64,000 bases of DNA from Ferranicluibacter quercicola (lineage in GTDB: Bacteria > Pseudomonadota > Alphaproteobacteria > Rhizobiales > Rhizobiaceae), in contig NZ_JAJOZR010000001.1 in the NCBI RefSeq assembly GCF_021168455.1, positions 496,001 to 560,000 of the forward strand, written 5' to 3'. A model generated the notes under the pieces. It saw only the letters and a program-made list of their open reading frames with translations, made no database searches and was not told the origin of the DNA. How positions within the stretch are numbered: position 1 is the first letter of the stretch; each line of letters begins with the position of its first letter. Positions 24,998-32,917 of this stretch are shown here, one piece after another. Both the position numbers and the translations under genes were made by a program.

Positions 24998-26022
24998 CGA
25001 CCATCGACCTCTCAACGTCCGAGCCGCCTGCCAAGGCCGTCCCGGCCCGTCCGCAGCGCCGCGCGCTCGACTGGAAGGCCGAGACCGAGCGTTTCGCACT
25101 TCTCGGCGCCTGGATGCTGCTCATCGCCATCTTCGGTATGCTGATGCCGGACTCCTTTCTCAGCTGGCGCAATTTCTCCACCATGTTCGGCTCGCAGGCC
25201 GTCCTCGTCGTCCTCACCCTGGCGCTACTGGTTCCCCTCACCTCCGGCGATTTCGATCTCTCCGGCGCCTCGGTTCTCACCATGAGCTCGATGCTGATTG
25301 CCGTCCTCAACGTGCGGGAGGGCTGGCCCATCGCGCCGGTCATCCTGATCGCCCTTGCCAGCGGCGCGGTCATCGGGGCGGTGAATGCCGTCTTCGTCCT
25401 CTATTTCCGCATCCATTCGCTCATCGTCACGCTGGGGATCGGCACCTTCGTCAACGGTCTGATCCTCTGGATCAGCCAGTCGCAGACGATCTCGGGCATC
25501 TCGATGGATCTCGTCGGCTGGGTGATCATCAACCGCTTTCTCGGCATCCCCCTCGCCTTCTTCTACGCGCTCCTCCTCGCCGGCATCCTCTGGTACGTGC
25601 TGGAATTTACCATTCCCGGTCGCAAGCTCCTGTTCGTCGGCCGCGGCCGCGAGGTGTCGCGCCTGAACGGCATCGCGGTCGATCGCGTGCGGGCGGTCTC
25701 CTTCATCGTATCCGGCCTGATCTCCGCCTTCGCCGGCGTGCTCTATGCCGGCATGACCGGTTCGGCCGATCCGCTCTCGGGCCTCAGCCTGCTGCTGCCG
25801 GCGTTTGCCGCCGCATTCCTGGGCGCGACCACCATCTCGCCCGGCCGTTTCAACGCCTTCGGCGCCGTCATCGCGGTCTATTTCCTGGTGACGGGGATCA
25901 CCGGTCTCACCATGCTGGGCGCCGACGCCTATGTGCAGAACCTGTTTTACGGCGGCGCGCTCGTCATCGCCGTCGCCCTGTCGCAGCTGGTGCGCAATCG
26001 CCAGCCGCAAGATTTCAGCTGA
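24994..26022 (+). CDS. Rbs-type ABC transporter permease
   Basis: A 342-residue inner-membrane permease of the RbsC class (BPD_transp_2). The ATG at 24994 overlaps the ATPase stop as ATGA. Conserved elements are VPLTSGDFDLSGASVLTMSS, FRIHSLIVTLGIGTFVNGLI and GRGREVSRLNGIAVDRVRA, where the last is the cytoplasmic coupling loop. The family normally works as a homodimer with a single permease gene, which fits this operon. It completes the importer with the genes at 22238 and 23378. Confidence 0.93.
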   Translation: MTTIDLSTSEPPAKAVPARPQRRALDWKAETERFALLGAWMLLIAIFGMLMPDSFLSWRNFSTMFGSQAVLVVLTLALLVPLTSGDFDLSGASVLTMSSMLIAVLNVREGWPIAPVILIALASGAVIGAVNAVFVLYFRIHSLIVTLGIGTFVNGLILWISQSQTISGISMDLVGWVIINRFLGIPLAFFYALLLAGILWYVLEFTIPGRKLLFVGRGREVSRLNGIAVDRVRAVSFIVSGLISAFAGVLYAGMTGSADPLSGLSLLLPAFAAAFLGATTISPGRFNAFGAVIAVYFLVTGITGLTMLGADAYVQNLFYGGALVIAVALSQLVRNRQPQDFS

Positions 26023-26032
26023 GGAACTTTCC

Positions 26033-26239
26033 ATGGATTACGGTGTCTTCGCAGCCCTTGCCCGCCAGTTTCTCGATCGCGACGCGAACGAGGCCGAACT
26101 GACGGCGATGACCGGACAGGTCGAGCGTGGCGCTGCGCATGTCGCCGCCCATCCGGCCGGTCATGGCGGCGCGCTCTTTGCCGTCGAGCCGGCGCATTTC
26201 GAACGGACCTTGAAGGAGGCCTATGATGAGCCGCGCTGA
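26033..26239 (+). CDS. Small protein (68 aa), possible AtzG-like accessory subunit of the amidase
   Basis: A 68-residue protein from the ATG at 26033, 10 bp after the permease stop. Its end overlaps the amidase start by about 14 bp, which indicates coupled translation. It is predicted to be helical and acidic, with an Ala/His-rich middle (RGAAHVAAHPAGHGG) and the tail ERTLKEAYDEPR. It resembles AtzG in size and position but not clearly in sequence. AtzG is the small DUF4089 subunit that forms a complex with the amidase AtzE in cyanuric acid breakdown. I do not recognise it otherwise. A role as partner or stabiliser of the amidase is inference from position. Confidence 0.6.
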   Translation: MDYGVFAALARQFLDRDANEAELTAMTGQVERGAAHVAAHPAGHGGALFAVEPAHFERTLKEAYDEPR

Positions 26240-27644
26240 TCCCGGAAACCTCCGCGAAGCGGCCGAAGCGATCGCGACCGGCCGGATCTCCTCCCTCGAA
26301 ATGACCACGGACGCCCTTGACCGCGCGAAACAGGCACAGCCGCGTCTGAACGCCTTCATCGCCATCGAGCAGGATGCGGCCCTCGAAGCGGCGACCGCCG
26401 CGGACGCCGCGCGTGCCCGCGGCCTGCCGCTCGGCGTCCTGCACGGCGTTCCCCTGGCGCACAAGGACATGTTCGATCGCGCAGGCAGGATCACCGGCTG
26501 CGGCTCGAAAATCCGCGCCGATCACGTCGCAGGGGAAACCTCCACGGTCATGCAGCGGCTGGAGCGCGCCGGCGCCCTGCACATCGGCCGTCTCAACATG
26601 TCGGAATTCGCCATGGGGCCGACCGGCCACAATGCGCATCATGGCCGCGCGATCAATCCCATCGATTCCGCCCGTATCACGGCCGGCTCGTCCAGCGGCT
26701 CCGGCGCGGCCGTCGGTGGCGGCGTGGTTCTCGCCGCACTCGGCTCCGATACGGGCGGTTCCATCCGCCTGCCCGCCGCCTGCTGCGGCGTCGTCGGCAT
26801 CAAGCCGACGCAGGGGCGCGTCAGTCGTCATGGCGCCATGCCGCTGTCCTTCTCGCAGGATTGCATCGGCCCGCTCGCCCGCTCGGTCGAGGATGCCTAT
26901 CTCCTGCTGCAGCTGATCAGCGGCGCCGATGGTCTCGACCCGACCTGCTGCGATATCCCTCCACCTGCGGCGCTGACACCCGAGATCGGCACGCTGCGCG
27001 TCGGCATCGGCGGCGGCCTCTTTTCGGAGGCTCTCTCCGGAGAGGTCGCAACCGCGATGGAGGATATGGCGCGTCTTCTTCGTCCCGCCTGCCGCTCCGT
27101 CGAGCCCGTCCAGCCGCCCGATTTCTCGGCCGTTGCGGAGCTCGCCAATGTCGTCGCGATGAGCGAGGCCGGCGCCGTCCATTTCGACGCCCTGCGCAGC
27201 CGGCCGGAGGATTTCGGTCCGCAGGTGCGGATGCGGCTTTCCCAGGCGCTGGCGATTCCCGCCCCCATCTATCTCAGGGCGCTGCAGATCCGCGTCATCA
27301 TGCTGGAGGAAATGCTGCGCACGGTCTTTTCCGCATGCGACCTCCTGATCGTGCCGGCCATGCCGTTCCTGCCGCCTCTGGCGAGCGATGTGGACGTCGG
27401 TGCGGGTGCGGCCATGAACAGCATCGTCAGCGCCATCACGGCCTTCACGCGCGCCTTTTCCTTTCTCGGCCTGCCCGTCGTGACGCTGCCCGTCGCCCGC
27501 AGCCGCGAGGGCTTGCCCGTCGGACTGCAGATCGTCGCGCCGCCCTGGCAGGAGCAGCGCGCCGCCGCGCTGGCCCTGCATATCGAGCAGGCACTGGCCC
27601 TCGGACCGTTTACGGCCGGGTTCGCCCGGTCCGAGGCTGCCTGA
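26226..27644 (+). CDS. Amidase-signature family hydrolase (AtzE/GatA-like)
   Basis: A 472-residue amidase with Lys80 (PLAHKDMFDRAG), the cis-serine in AGSSSGSGAAVGG (Ser155-Ser156) and the nucleophile Ser179 in GSDTGGSIRLPA. Two ATGs lie in tandem. AGGAGG 6 bp upstream favours 26226 over 26223. The length and the absence of extra domains match AtzE-type 1-carboxybiuret hydrolase and aspartyl/glutamyl amidotransferase-like amidases. It is the second amidase of this gene block and is preceded by a small overlapping ORF, as atzE is by atzG. It is co-transcribed with the importer and the RutF homologue, so it probably acts on a product of the RutA-type reaction. Confidence 0.92.
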   Translation: MSRADPGNLREAAEAIATGRISSLEMTTDALDRAKQAQPRLNAFIAIEQDAALEAATAADAARARGLPLGVLHGVPLAHKDMFDRAGRITGCGSKIRADHVAGETSTVMQRLERAGALHIGRLNMSEFAMGPTGHNAHHGRAINPIDSARITAGSSSGSGAAVGGGVVLAALGSDTGGSIRLPAACCGVVGIKPTQGRVSRHGAMPLSFSQDCIGPLARSVEDAYLLLQLISGADGLDPTCCDIPPPAALTPEIGTLRVGIGGGLFSEALSGEVATAMEDMARLLRPACRSVEPVQPPDFSAVAELANVVAMSEAGAVHFDALRSRPEDFGPQVRMRLSQALAIPAPIYLRALQIRVIMLEEMLRTVFSACDLLIVPAMPFLPPLASDVDVGAGAAMNSIVSAITAFTRAFSFLGLPVVTLPVARSREGLPVGLQIVAPPWQEQRAAALALHIEQALALGPFTAGFARSEAA

Positions 27645-27665
27645 GATCCGGCGAAAGGAATGTCC

Positions 27666-28199
27666 ATGTCTGCAAGGCCCTTTGTCGATGAGCCCCTAAG
27701 CGAGCCCGCACCCGTCGATCGCGATGCCTTTCGCAACGCGATGTCGAGGCTCGGGGCCGCCGTCAACATCATCACCACGGATGGACCGGCCGGCAAAGCC
27801 GGTTTCGCGGCGTCGGCCGTCTGCAGCGTGACCGATACGCCGCCGACGCTTCTCGTTTGCCTCAACCGGTCGAGCTCGGTCTTTACGACTTTCACCGCCA
27901 ATCGCACCCTCTGCGTCAATACGCTGGCCAGCCATCATGAACCGCTGTCCGCCCTTTTCGGCGGAAAGACCCCCGTCGATGAGCGCTTTGCCGCTGCCAC
28001 GTGGCAGAAGGGCGAAACAGGCGCTCCGATCCTCGCCGACGCCATCGTCTCCTTCGATTGCTCGGTCAGCGAAAGCGTCGACATCGGCACCCACCAGGTG
28101 CTGTTCTGCAGGGTGCTCGGCCTTCGCGACACGGAGAGCGACATCCCGCTGATCTACTACCGGCGCGGATACCACCGTATCGTCCGAGACGCCGGGTAA
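27666..28199 (+). CDS. rutF: RutF-like flavin reductase
   Basis: A 177-residue FMN reductase of the flavin-reductase-like family. AAAGGA 6 bp upstream favours the ATG at 27666 over the one at 27660. From memory it matches RutF closely, with FRNAMSRLGAAVNIITTDGP, SAVCSVTDTPPTLLVCLNRS, NRTLCVNTLASHHEPLS and LFGGKTPVDERFAAATW. RutF supplies reduced FMN from NADH to RutA. It closes the plus-strand operon and is the natural partner of the RutA-like protein at 18432-19517, although the two genes are about 8 kb apart and on opposite strands. The shared operator motif would allow co-regulation. Confidence 0.92.
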   Translation: MSARPFVDEPLSEPAPVDRDAFRNAMSRLGAAVNIITTDGPAGKAGFAASAVCSVTDTPPTLLVCLNRSSSVFTTFTANRTLCVNTLASHHEPLSALFGGKTPVDERFAAATWQKGETGAPILADAIVSFDCSVSESVDIGTHQVLFCRVLGLRDTESDIPLIYYRRGYHRIVRDAG

Positions 28200-28223
28200 C
28201 AGTTTGCGCGGACGCGCGAGGTC

Positions 28224-28247
28224 GCGGCCTTGCTACCGGAAGGCCGC
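28224..28247. terminator. Hairpin between convergent rutF-like and SorC genes
   Basis: A perfect 8-bp inverted repeat (GCGGCCTT at 28224-28231, complement at 28240-28247) with an 8-nt loop lies in the 57-bp gap between two converging genes. There is no long T-tract on either strand. It probably serves as a bidirectional, weak terminator. Confidence 0.55.
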
Positions 28248-28256
28248 TCGCTCTCG

Positions 28257-29231
28257 TCAGTCGAGGGCAGCGAGCGCCTCGGCGGCGTCTCCGTCGATGA
28301 TCAGGCCGTTGACGACACCGCTCTTCAGCAGGCCTTTCGCCGCGATCGATTTTTCCTGACCCGCGATCAGCAGGATGACGGGAATGTTCATCAGCTCCGC
28401 AAATCCGAGCGCGATCGTCCGCATATTGAGCTCGTGATCGACCTGCCGACCGTCGCTGTCGAAGAAGATGCCGTTGGTATCGCCGACGGCGCCGCACTTT
28501 CTCAAACTCTCCAGCTCGGCACGCGAGATCATGCCCTGACGGCGGAGGAGCGAGCTTTCCGTCAGCTCGCCGACGCTGATGAAGCACACCGCCGCCGACC
28601 GGGCGATCTCCATGCCCTTGACGACGGAGCGCTGGGACAGGAGCACTTTGCGGTCGTCGATCGAATCCGCAATGAAGGGCACAGGCAGGAAGAAGCCTTC
28701 ACCGCCCGTCCTGCGCGCCAGAGCATGCACAACCTCGAACGGGTTGTAGGCGTTGTTGGCCGTCAGCGATCCCATGATGGAAATGAACCGCGCATGCGGC
28801 GCGCGAACGCCGGCCAGTTGCAGCGTCATCTGCTCGATCGTGCGCCCCCAGCCCGTGCCGATGGTGATCGGCTCGCTTTCCGATAGAAGTGATTTCAGAT
28901 GGTTGGCGGCAGCGACCCCGACGGCGCGAAATGCGATCTGCTTGCGCACCTCGATCTCGGTGTCCTTGGCGTCCGCAAAGCCGAAGGCCGGCGTGGAGAT
29001 GCAGAAATCCAGGCCGAAGCGCAGCCGGAGGCTGTCCTCAACGGGCAACATGCCGACCCTTTGGTGATCGATGGAGATACTCACCAGTCCGCTGTCGCGC
29101 GCCTCCGACAGCATCTTGTTCACGCGGGCCCGGGTGATTCCGAGGCGTGTGGCGGTCTGCTCCTGATTGAGACCGCCGATGTAATAGAACCACGCGGCTC
29201 GCACCATCAGGGCTTCCTCGCTATCGGCCAT
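28257..29231 (-). CDS. SorC/DeoR-type sugar-binding transcriptional regulator
   Basis: A 324-residue regulator starting at 29231 (MADSEEALMV) with AGGAG 5 bp upstream. The N-terminal HTH is AAWFYYIGGLNQEQTATRLGITRARVNKML. The rest is the SorC sugar-binding domain with ITIGTGWGRTIEQM, FISIMGSLTANNAYNPFEVVH and the C-terminal LLKSGVVNGLIIDGDAAEALA, typical of this NagB-like fold. Members usually sense a phosphorylated sugar. It is divergent from the importer, dehydrogenase and kinase operon at 29371-39997, so a phosphosugar made by the FGGY kinase at 36945 is a plausible effector. Confidence 0.93.
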   Translation of the reverse strand: MADSEEALMVRAAWFYYIGGLNQEQTATRLGITRARVNKMLSEARDSGLVSISIDHQRVGMLPVEDSLRLRFGLDFCISTPAFGFADAKDTEIEVRKQIAFRAVGVAAANHLKSLLSESEPITIGTGWGRTIEQMTLQLAGVRAPHARFISIMGSLTANNAYNPFEVVHALARRTGGEGFFLPVPFIADSIDDRKVLLSQRSVVKGMEIARSAAVCFISVGELTESSLLRRQGMISRAELESLRKCGAVGDTNGIFFDSDGRQVDHELNMRTIALGFAELMNIPVILLIAGQEKSIAAKGLLKSGVVNGLIIDGDAAEALAALD

Positions 29232-29244
29232 GTCTGCTCCTCTC

Positions 29245-29279
29245 GAATACAAATGTAATTTTGTTTGACATTTGTATTC
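29245..29279. promoter_or_regulatory. SorC operator: perfect 12-bp inverted repeat
   Basis: GAATACAAATGT (29245-29256) and its exact complement ACATTTGTATTC (29268-29279) are separated by 11 bp, about one helical turn. The repeat starts 13 bp before the SorC start, in an A/T-rich region that contrasts with the surrounding GC-rich DNA. SorC-family proteins bind long, interrupted palindromes of this kind as tetramers. It overlaps the candidate promoter of the divergent operon. Confidence 0.85.
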
Positions 29280-29293
29280 CCGTCAATTTAGAT
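29265..29293 (+). promoter_or_regulatory. Candidate promoter for the importer/dehydrogenase operon
   Basis: TTGACA (29265-29270, a perfect -35) is followed after exactly 17 bp by TTAGAT (29288-29293, a moderate -10). The -35 element lies inside the right half of the 12-bp inverted repeat, so a bound regulator would contact or block RNA polymerase. The first gene starts 77 bp downstream. Confidence 0.6.
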
Positions 29294-29370
29294 TTCGGTC
29301 ATTCGCTGTTGACTGACTGCGGATGGAGAAGCGGGTCGAAGTGGAGGGCCCGTATGCGGAGGAGAACGCA

Positions 29371-30318
29371 ATGATGAAATCCTTGAAGCGGATGGCTGCG
29401 GCCACCGTTATGACACTTTCGCTGGGCGCCGTCAGCGCAGGCGCGACGGATATCGCCTGGGTGCATGCCAATGCGGCGGCCCAGTCCGAGCAGCGCGTGA
29501 AGGCCGGTTTCGACAGCTGGCTGAAGGAAAAGGGCAAGGACTGGAAGATCAGCCTGCTCGACAGCGGCGGCTCGGGCGAGCGCACGGCCTCCAACCTGCA
29601 GGACGCGGCCTCGCGCGGCGTCGATGCGATCGTCATCACCATGGCCGACCTGCGCGCATCGCGCGCGGCGCTCGATGCCGCCATTGCCGCCAAGATCCCG
29701 GTCTTCACGGTCGATAGCGGCTATATCACCGGCGTGATGGTCGATATCACCACCAACAACTGGGCCATGTCCTCCAGCGTATCGCCTTATCTTCTCAACG
29801 AACTGGGCGGCAAGGGCAACATCATCTTCCTGCGCATGGCCGAGCATCACGGCACCCGCAAGCGCGGCGACGTGATGGCGACGATCCTCAAGGAATATCC
29901 CGACATCAAGGTTCTGGCCGAACATAACATCGACTACACCGCCTTCTTCGAAGACACGACATCGACGATGCAGGACTATGCCGCCCGCTTCGGCGATCAG
30001 ATCAATGCCGTCTGGGCGCCCTGGGACGAGCCGGCACAGGCGGCCATCAACGCATTGACGGCGGCCGGCCTGAAAAACGTCAAGGTCATCGGCATCGACG
30101 GACATCCGCAGGCTGTCGCCGAAGTGTGCAAGCCGGACAGTCTGATGATCGCCACCGTCAGCCAGCCCTTCGAGAAGATGGGCGCGCAGGTCGGCGACTG
30201 GATCGAGGCCATCGTCGAGAAGAAGGAAGACCCGGCAAAGGTCATTCCGTCGAAGACCGTCTATCTCGATGCGCCGCTCGTGACCAAGCAGAACTGCAAG
30301 GACTTCCTCCCGAAGTGA
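29371..30318 (+). CDS. Rbs-type ABC transporter sugar-binding protein
   Basis: A 315-residue periplasmic receptor. GGAGGAG lies 6 bp before the ATG at 29371, and a longer in-frame reading from 29323 would lack this site and place residues ahead of the signal peptide. The signal ends near AVSAGATD. The mature part, with IAWVHANAAAQSEQRVKAGF, LLDSGGSGERTASNLQDA and AIVITMADLRASRAALDAA, is the type-I periplasmic-binding fold used for pentoses, hexoses and polyols. It heads a plus-strand operon with its ATPase, permease and the following enzymes. A strong hairpin after the stop may favour its expression over the ATPase. Confidence 0.92.
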   Translation: MMKSLKRMAAATVMTLSLGAVSAGATDIAWVHANAAAQSEQRVKAGFDSWLKEKGKDWKISLLDSGGSGERTASNLQDAASRGVDAIVITMADLRASRAALDAAIAAKIPVFTVDSGYITGVMVDITTNNWAMSSSVSPYLLNELGGKGNIIFLRMAEHHGTRKRGDVMATILKEYPDIKVLAEHNIDYTAFFEDTTSTMQDYAARFGDQINAVWAPWDEPAQAAINALTAAGLKNVKVIGIDGHPQAVAEVCKPDSLMIATVSQPFEKMGAQVGDWIEAIVEKKEDPAKVIPSKTVYLDAPLVTKQNCKDFLPK

Positions 30319-30322
30319 CCGC

Positions 30323-30357
30323 ACGGCCGGTCCCGGCATGAGGCCGGGACCGGCCGT
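30323..30357 (+). repeat. Intercistronic 15-bp hairpin downstream of the binding-protein gene
   Basis: A perfect 15-bp inverted repeat (ACGGCCGGTCCCGGC at 30323-30337, complement at 30343-30357) with a 5-nt ATGAG loop begins 4 bp after the stop. No T-tract follows, so read-through to the ATPase gene is expected. It probably protects the binding-protein transcript from 3' degradation or lowers downstream expression. Confidence 0.75.
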
Positions 30358-30385
30358 CACCCGAAGACGCCAAGGAGAAGGGCCC

Positions 30386-31900
30386 ATGTCCGTCAGTCTA
30401 TCCGGAATTGTCATGCAATATCCCGGCACGCGCGCGCTCGACAATGTCTCCGTCGATTTCCGGTTTACGGAGGTCCATGGGCTGATCGGCGAAAACGGTG
30501 CGGGCAAGACGACGCTCGTCAGCATATTGGGCGGCAGCAAGCAGCCGACGGGCGGCGCCATATCCATCGACAGCCAGCCTGTCACGCTGCACAACCCGGG
30601 CGACGCTCTGCGCAAGGGCATCGCCCATGTCTCGCAGGAGGGTAGCCTCGTGCCGGGCCTGAGCGGCGCGCAGAACATTCTGCTGGGCGACGAGCCGAAA
30701 CTGGGTTTCGGCATCATCCGCAAGGCGAAATTGCGCCAGCGCGCCCGGGATCTTGTGACCCGCTGGTTTCCGCAGCTGGAAATCGACCTCGACGCTTCCG
30801 TCGAGAGCCTGCCCATGGCCGACCAGAAGGTGATCGAGATCGTCCGGGCGCTGCGGGGCGATATCCGCCTGCTCATTCTGGACGAACCGACCGCGACCCT
30901 TCCCGCCCGCGAAAAGGAGAGCCTCTGGGGCATCATCCGGACGCTGCCCTCGAAAGGCGTCGGCATCGTTCTGATCAGCCACTTTCTCTCGGAAATCAAG
31001 GCGCTCAGCGACCGCGTCACTGTGCTGCGCGACGGGCGGCACATCGCCACCCTTGCGGCGGACGACACCAGCGAGGCGCAACTGATCGACATGATGCTGC
31101 AGCGCTCCAGCAAGACAGCGTCGACGGCCGCCGCTCCCGAAAAGCCGCGGATGTCGGACGAGACGGTGCTCGACATCCGCGACTGGAGGGCCGGCAATGT
31201 GCGGGTGAAGGACTTCTCGGTCCGCGCCGGCGAAATCGTCGGGCTTATCGGGCTCACCGGCGCTGGACATTTCGGTTTCGCCCGCGCCCTTTATACCGGA
31301 ACGGGCGCCGTAGCCGAGACCTACCGGCTGTGCGGCGAGGATCTGAAGACGGTGAATGCGCGCACCCTGCAGCGCAAGGGCGTCGCCTTCATTCCCGACC
31401 AGCGCATGGAGAACGCACTGATCGGCGACTGGGACGTGCGCGAAAACCTCGCCATGGTGCATCCCGACCACGGTGCCTTCGGCTCCACGGGCGTGATTTC
31501 GCCGGCGCGCGAAGGCCGCGAGGCCAATGCCATCATGAAGCTTCTCAACGTGAAGGCGCATTCGCACAGCCAGATGATCAAGGATCTGAGCGGCGGCAAC
31601 AAGCAGAAGGTGTCCATCGGCAAATGGCTCTACGGCGCCGGTGACCGCTATCGCCTGATGATCTTCGTCGAACCGACCGAAGGCGTCGATATCGGTGCCA
31701 AACGCGAGATCCACGCCCATCTGCGCCGGCTTGCGAGCCAGGGGGCGGCCATCGTCGTCGCCTCGTCGGACCTGCTGGAAATCGCCGATATTGCCGACCG
31801 TGTCGTCCCCTTCGTCAATGGCGAGGCGTCCCCCGGCCTCGCTCGCCCGGATTTTTCCGAAGCCCGTTTCATTTCCGCCATGGCAGGAGTTTCCCCATGA
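30386..31900 (+). CDS. Rbs-type ABC transporter ATPase with altered second Walker B
   Basis: A 504-residue double ATPase of the RbsA class. Domain 1 has Walker A GENGAGKTT, signature-like LPMADQKVIEIVRAL and Walker B LLILDEPTATL. Domain 2 has a degenerate P-loop (GLIGLTGAGHFGFARAL) and an intact LSGGNKQKVSIGKWL, but the Walker B reads LMIFVEPTEGVD, so the magnesium-binding Asp is replaced by Val while the catalytic Glu remains. There is also a small insertion (YGAGDRYR) before it. The asymmetry goes beyond that of the other Rbs-type ATPases in this window. The start at 30386 follows AAGGAG. It overlaps the permease gene by 4 bp. Confidence 0.92.
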   Translation: MSVSLSGIVMQYPGTRALDNVSVDFRFTEVHGLIGENGAGKTTLVSILGGSKQPTGGAISIDSQPVTLHNPGDALRKGIAHVSQEGSLVPGLSGAQNILLGDEPKLGFGIIRKAKLRQRARDLVTRWFPQLEIDLDASVESLPMADQKVIEIVRALRGDIRLLILDEPTATLPAREKESLWGIIRTLPSKGVGIVLISHFLSEIKALSDRVTVLRDGRHIATLAADDTSEAQLIDMMLQRSSKTASTAAAPEKPRMSDETVLDIRDWRAGNVRVKDFSVRAGEIVGLIGLTGAGHFGFARALYTGTGAVAETYRLCGEDLKTVNARTLQRKGVAFIPDQRMENALIGDWDVRENLAMVHPDHGAFGSTGVISPAREGREANAIMKLLNVKAHSHSQMIKDLSGGNKQKVSIGKWLYGAGDRYRLMIFVEPTEGVDIGAKREIHAHLRRLASQGAAIVVASSDLLEIADIADRVVPFVNGEASPGLARPDFSEARFISAMAGVSP

Positions 31901-32898
31901 TCGCCGAATCCCCCGTCTCGCCCAAGGCCGTGCGTCCGGGTGCTGCCGCTTCCGGCACCGTGCGCCGCGACTGGATGCTGAAATACAGCACGCTGTTTGC
32001 GCTCATTCTGCTCTTTGTCGGCTTCGCGCTGACGGTGGACCGGTTTCTCACCACCTCCAATCTGCTCAACATCATCCAGCAGATCTCGATGCTGACCATC
32101 GTCGGCGCTGGCCTCACCTTCGGCTTCGCCGCCCGCGAGATGGACCTGTCCGTCGGCTACATGGTCGGTCTCGCCGGTATTCTGGTGCCGCTGCTGCTGA
32201 TCGCCGGCGTGTCGCTGCCTTTGGCGCTTCTGGCCGGTATCGGCGCGGGCCTTGCGGTCGGCGCGGTCAATTCGGCGCTGGTGACACTGGTCGGCGTGCC
32301 GTCGCTGATTGCGACGCTTGCCACCGGCTCGATCCTTTACGGCATCAACTTTCTGATGACCGGCGGTCGCGCCATCTATGGCGGCTTGCCCGATACCTAT
32401 CTCTTCCTCGGCCAGGGACAGTTGCTCGGCATTCCCGTGCTTGCCTATTTCATGGTGGCCTTCGTGGTGCTGGCCTGGTTCCTGATGGAGCGCACCATTT
32501 TCGGCCGCTACATCTATGCGGTGGGCGGCAATCTCAAGGCTGCCGAACTTTCGGGCGTCAACGGCCGCTTCTACCGCGCCGCGGCGATGATCGTCTGCAG
32601 CGTGTTTGCGGGCATTGCCGGCGCGCTGCTGGCCGCCCGTCTCGGCTCCGGCCAGCCCAATGCGGGCGAACGGTACCTGCTCGACGGTCTCGCCACCGTG
32701 TTCATCGGCATGACCATGTTTCGGCCGGGCACGGCGACGATCACCGGCACCTTCTTCGGAGCGCTGTTCATCGGCGTCATCAACAACGGGCTCAACCTCA
32801 TCGGCATGGACACCTACATCCAGAGCATCGTGAAGGGCCTCATCATCCTGATTGCGGTGGCCATCGTTTCCCGCACCACCAAGCTCAAGCTTCTCTGA
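31897..32898 (+). CDS. Rbs-type ABC transporter permease
   Basis: A 333-residue inner-membrane permease (RbsC class). The ATG at 31897 overlaps the ATPase stop. Conserved elements are LTFGFAAREMDLSVGYMVGL, VGVPSLIATLATGSILYGIN and GGNLKAAELSGVNGRFYRA, the coupling loop. The last helices carry LIGMDTYIQSIVKGLIIL, which is typical of the family. A 19-bp gap separates it from the dehydrogenase E1alpha gene, so transport and catabolism are in one transcript. Confidence 0.93.
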   Translation: MIAESPVSPKAVRPGAAASGTVRRDWMLKYSTLFALILLFVGFALTVDRFLTTSNLLNIIQQISMLTIVGAGLTFGFAAREMDLSVGYMVGLAGILVPLLLIAGVSLPLALLAGIGAGLAVGAVNSALVTLVGVPSLIATLATGSILYGINFLMTGGRAIYGGLPDTYLFLGQGQLLGIPVLAYFMVAFVVLAWFLMERTIFGRYIYAVGGNLKAAELSGVNGRFYRAAAMIVCSVFAGIAGALLAARLGSGQPNAGERYLLDGLATVFIGMTMFRPGTATITGTFFGALFIGVINNGLNLIGMDTYIQSIVKGLIILIAVAIVSRTTKLKLL

Positions 32899-32917
32899 GA
32901 TCGAGGACGGCATATCC

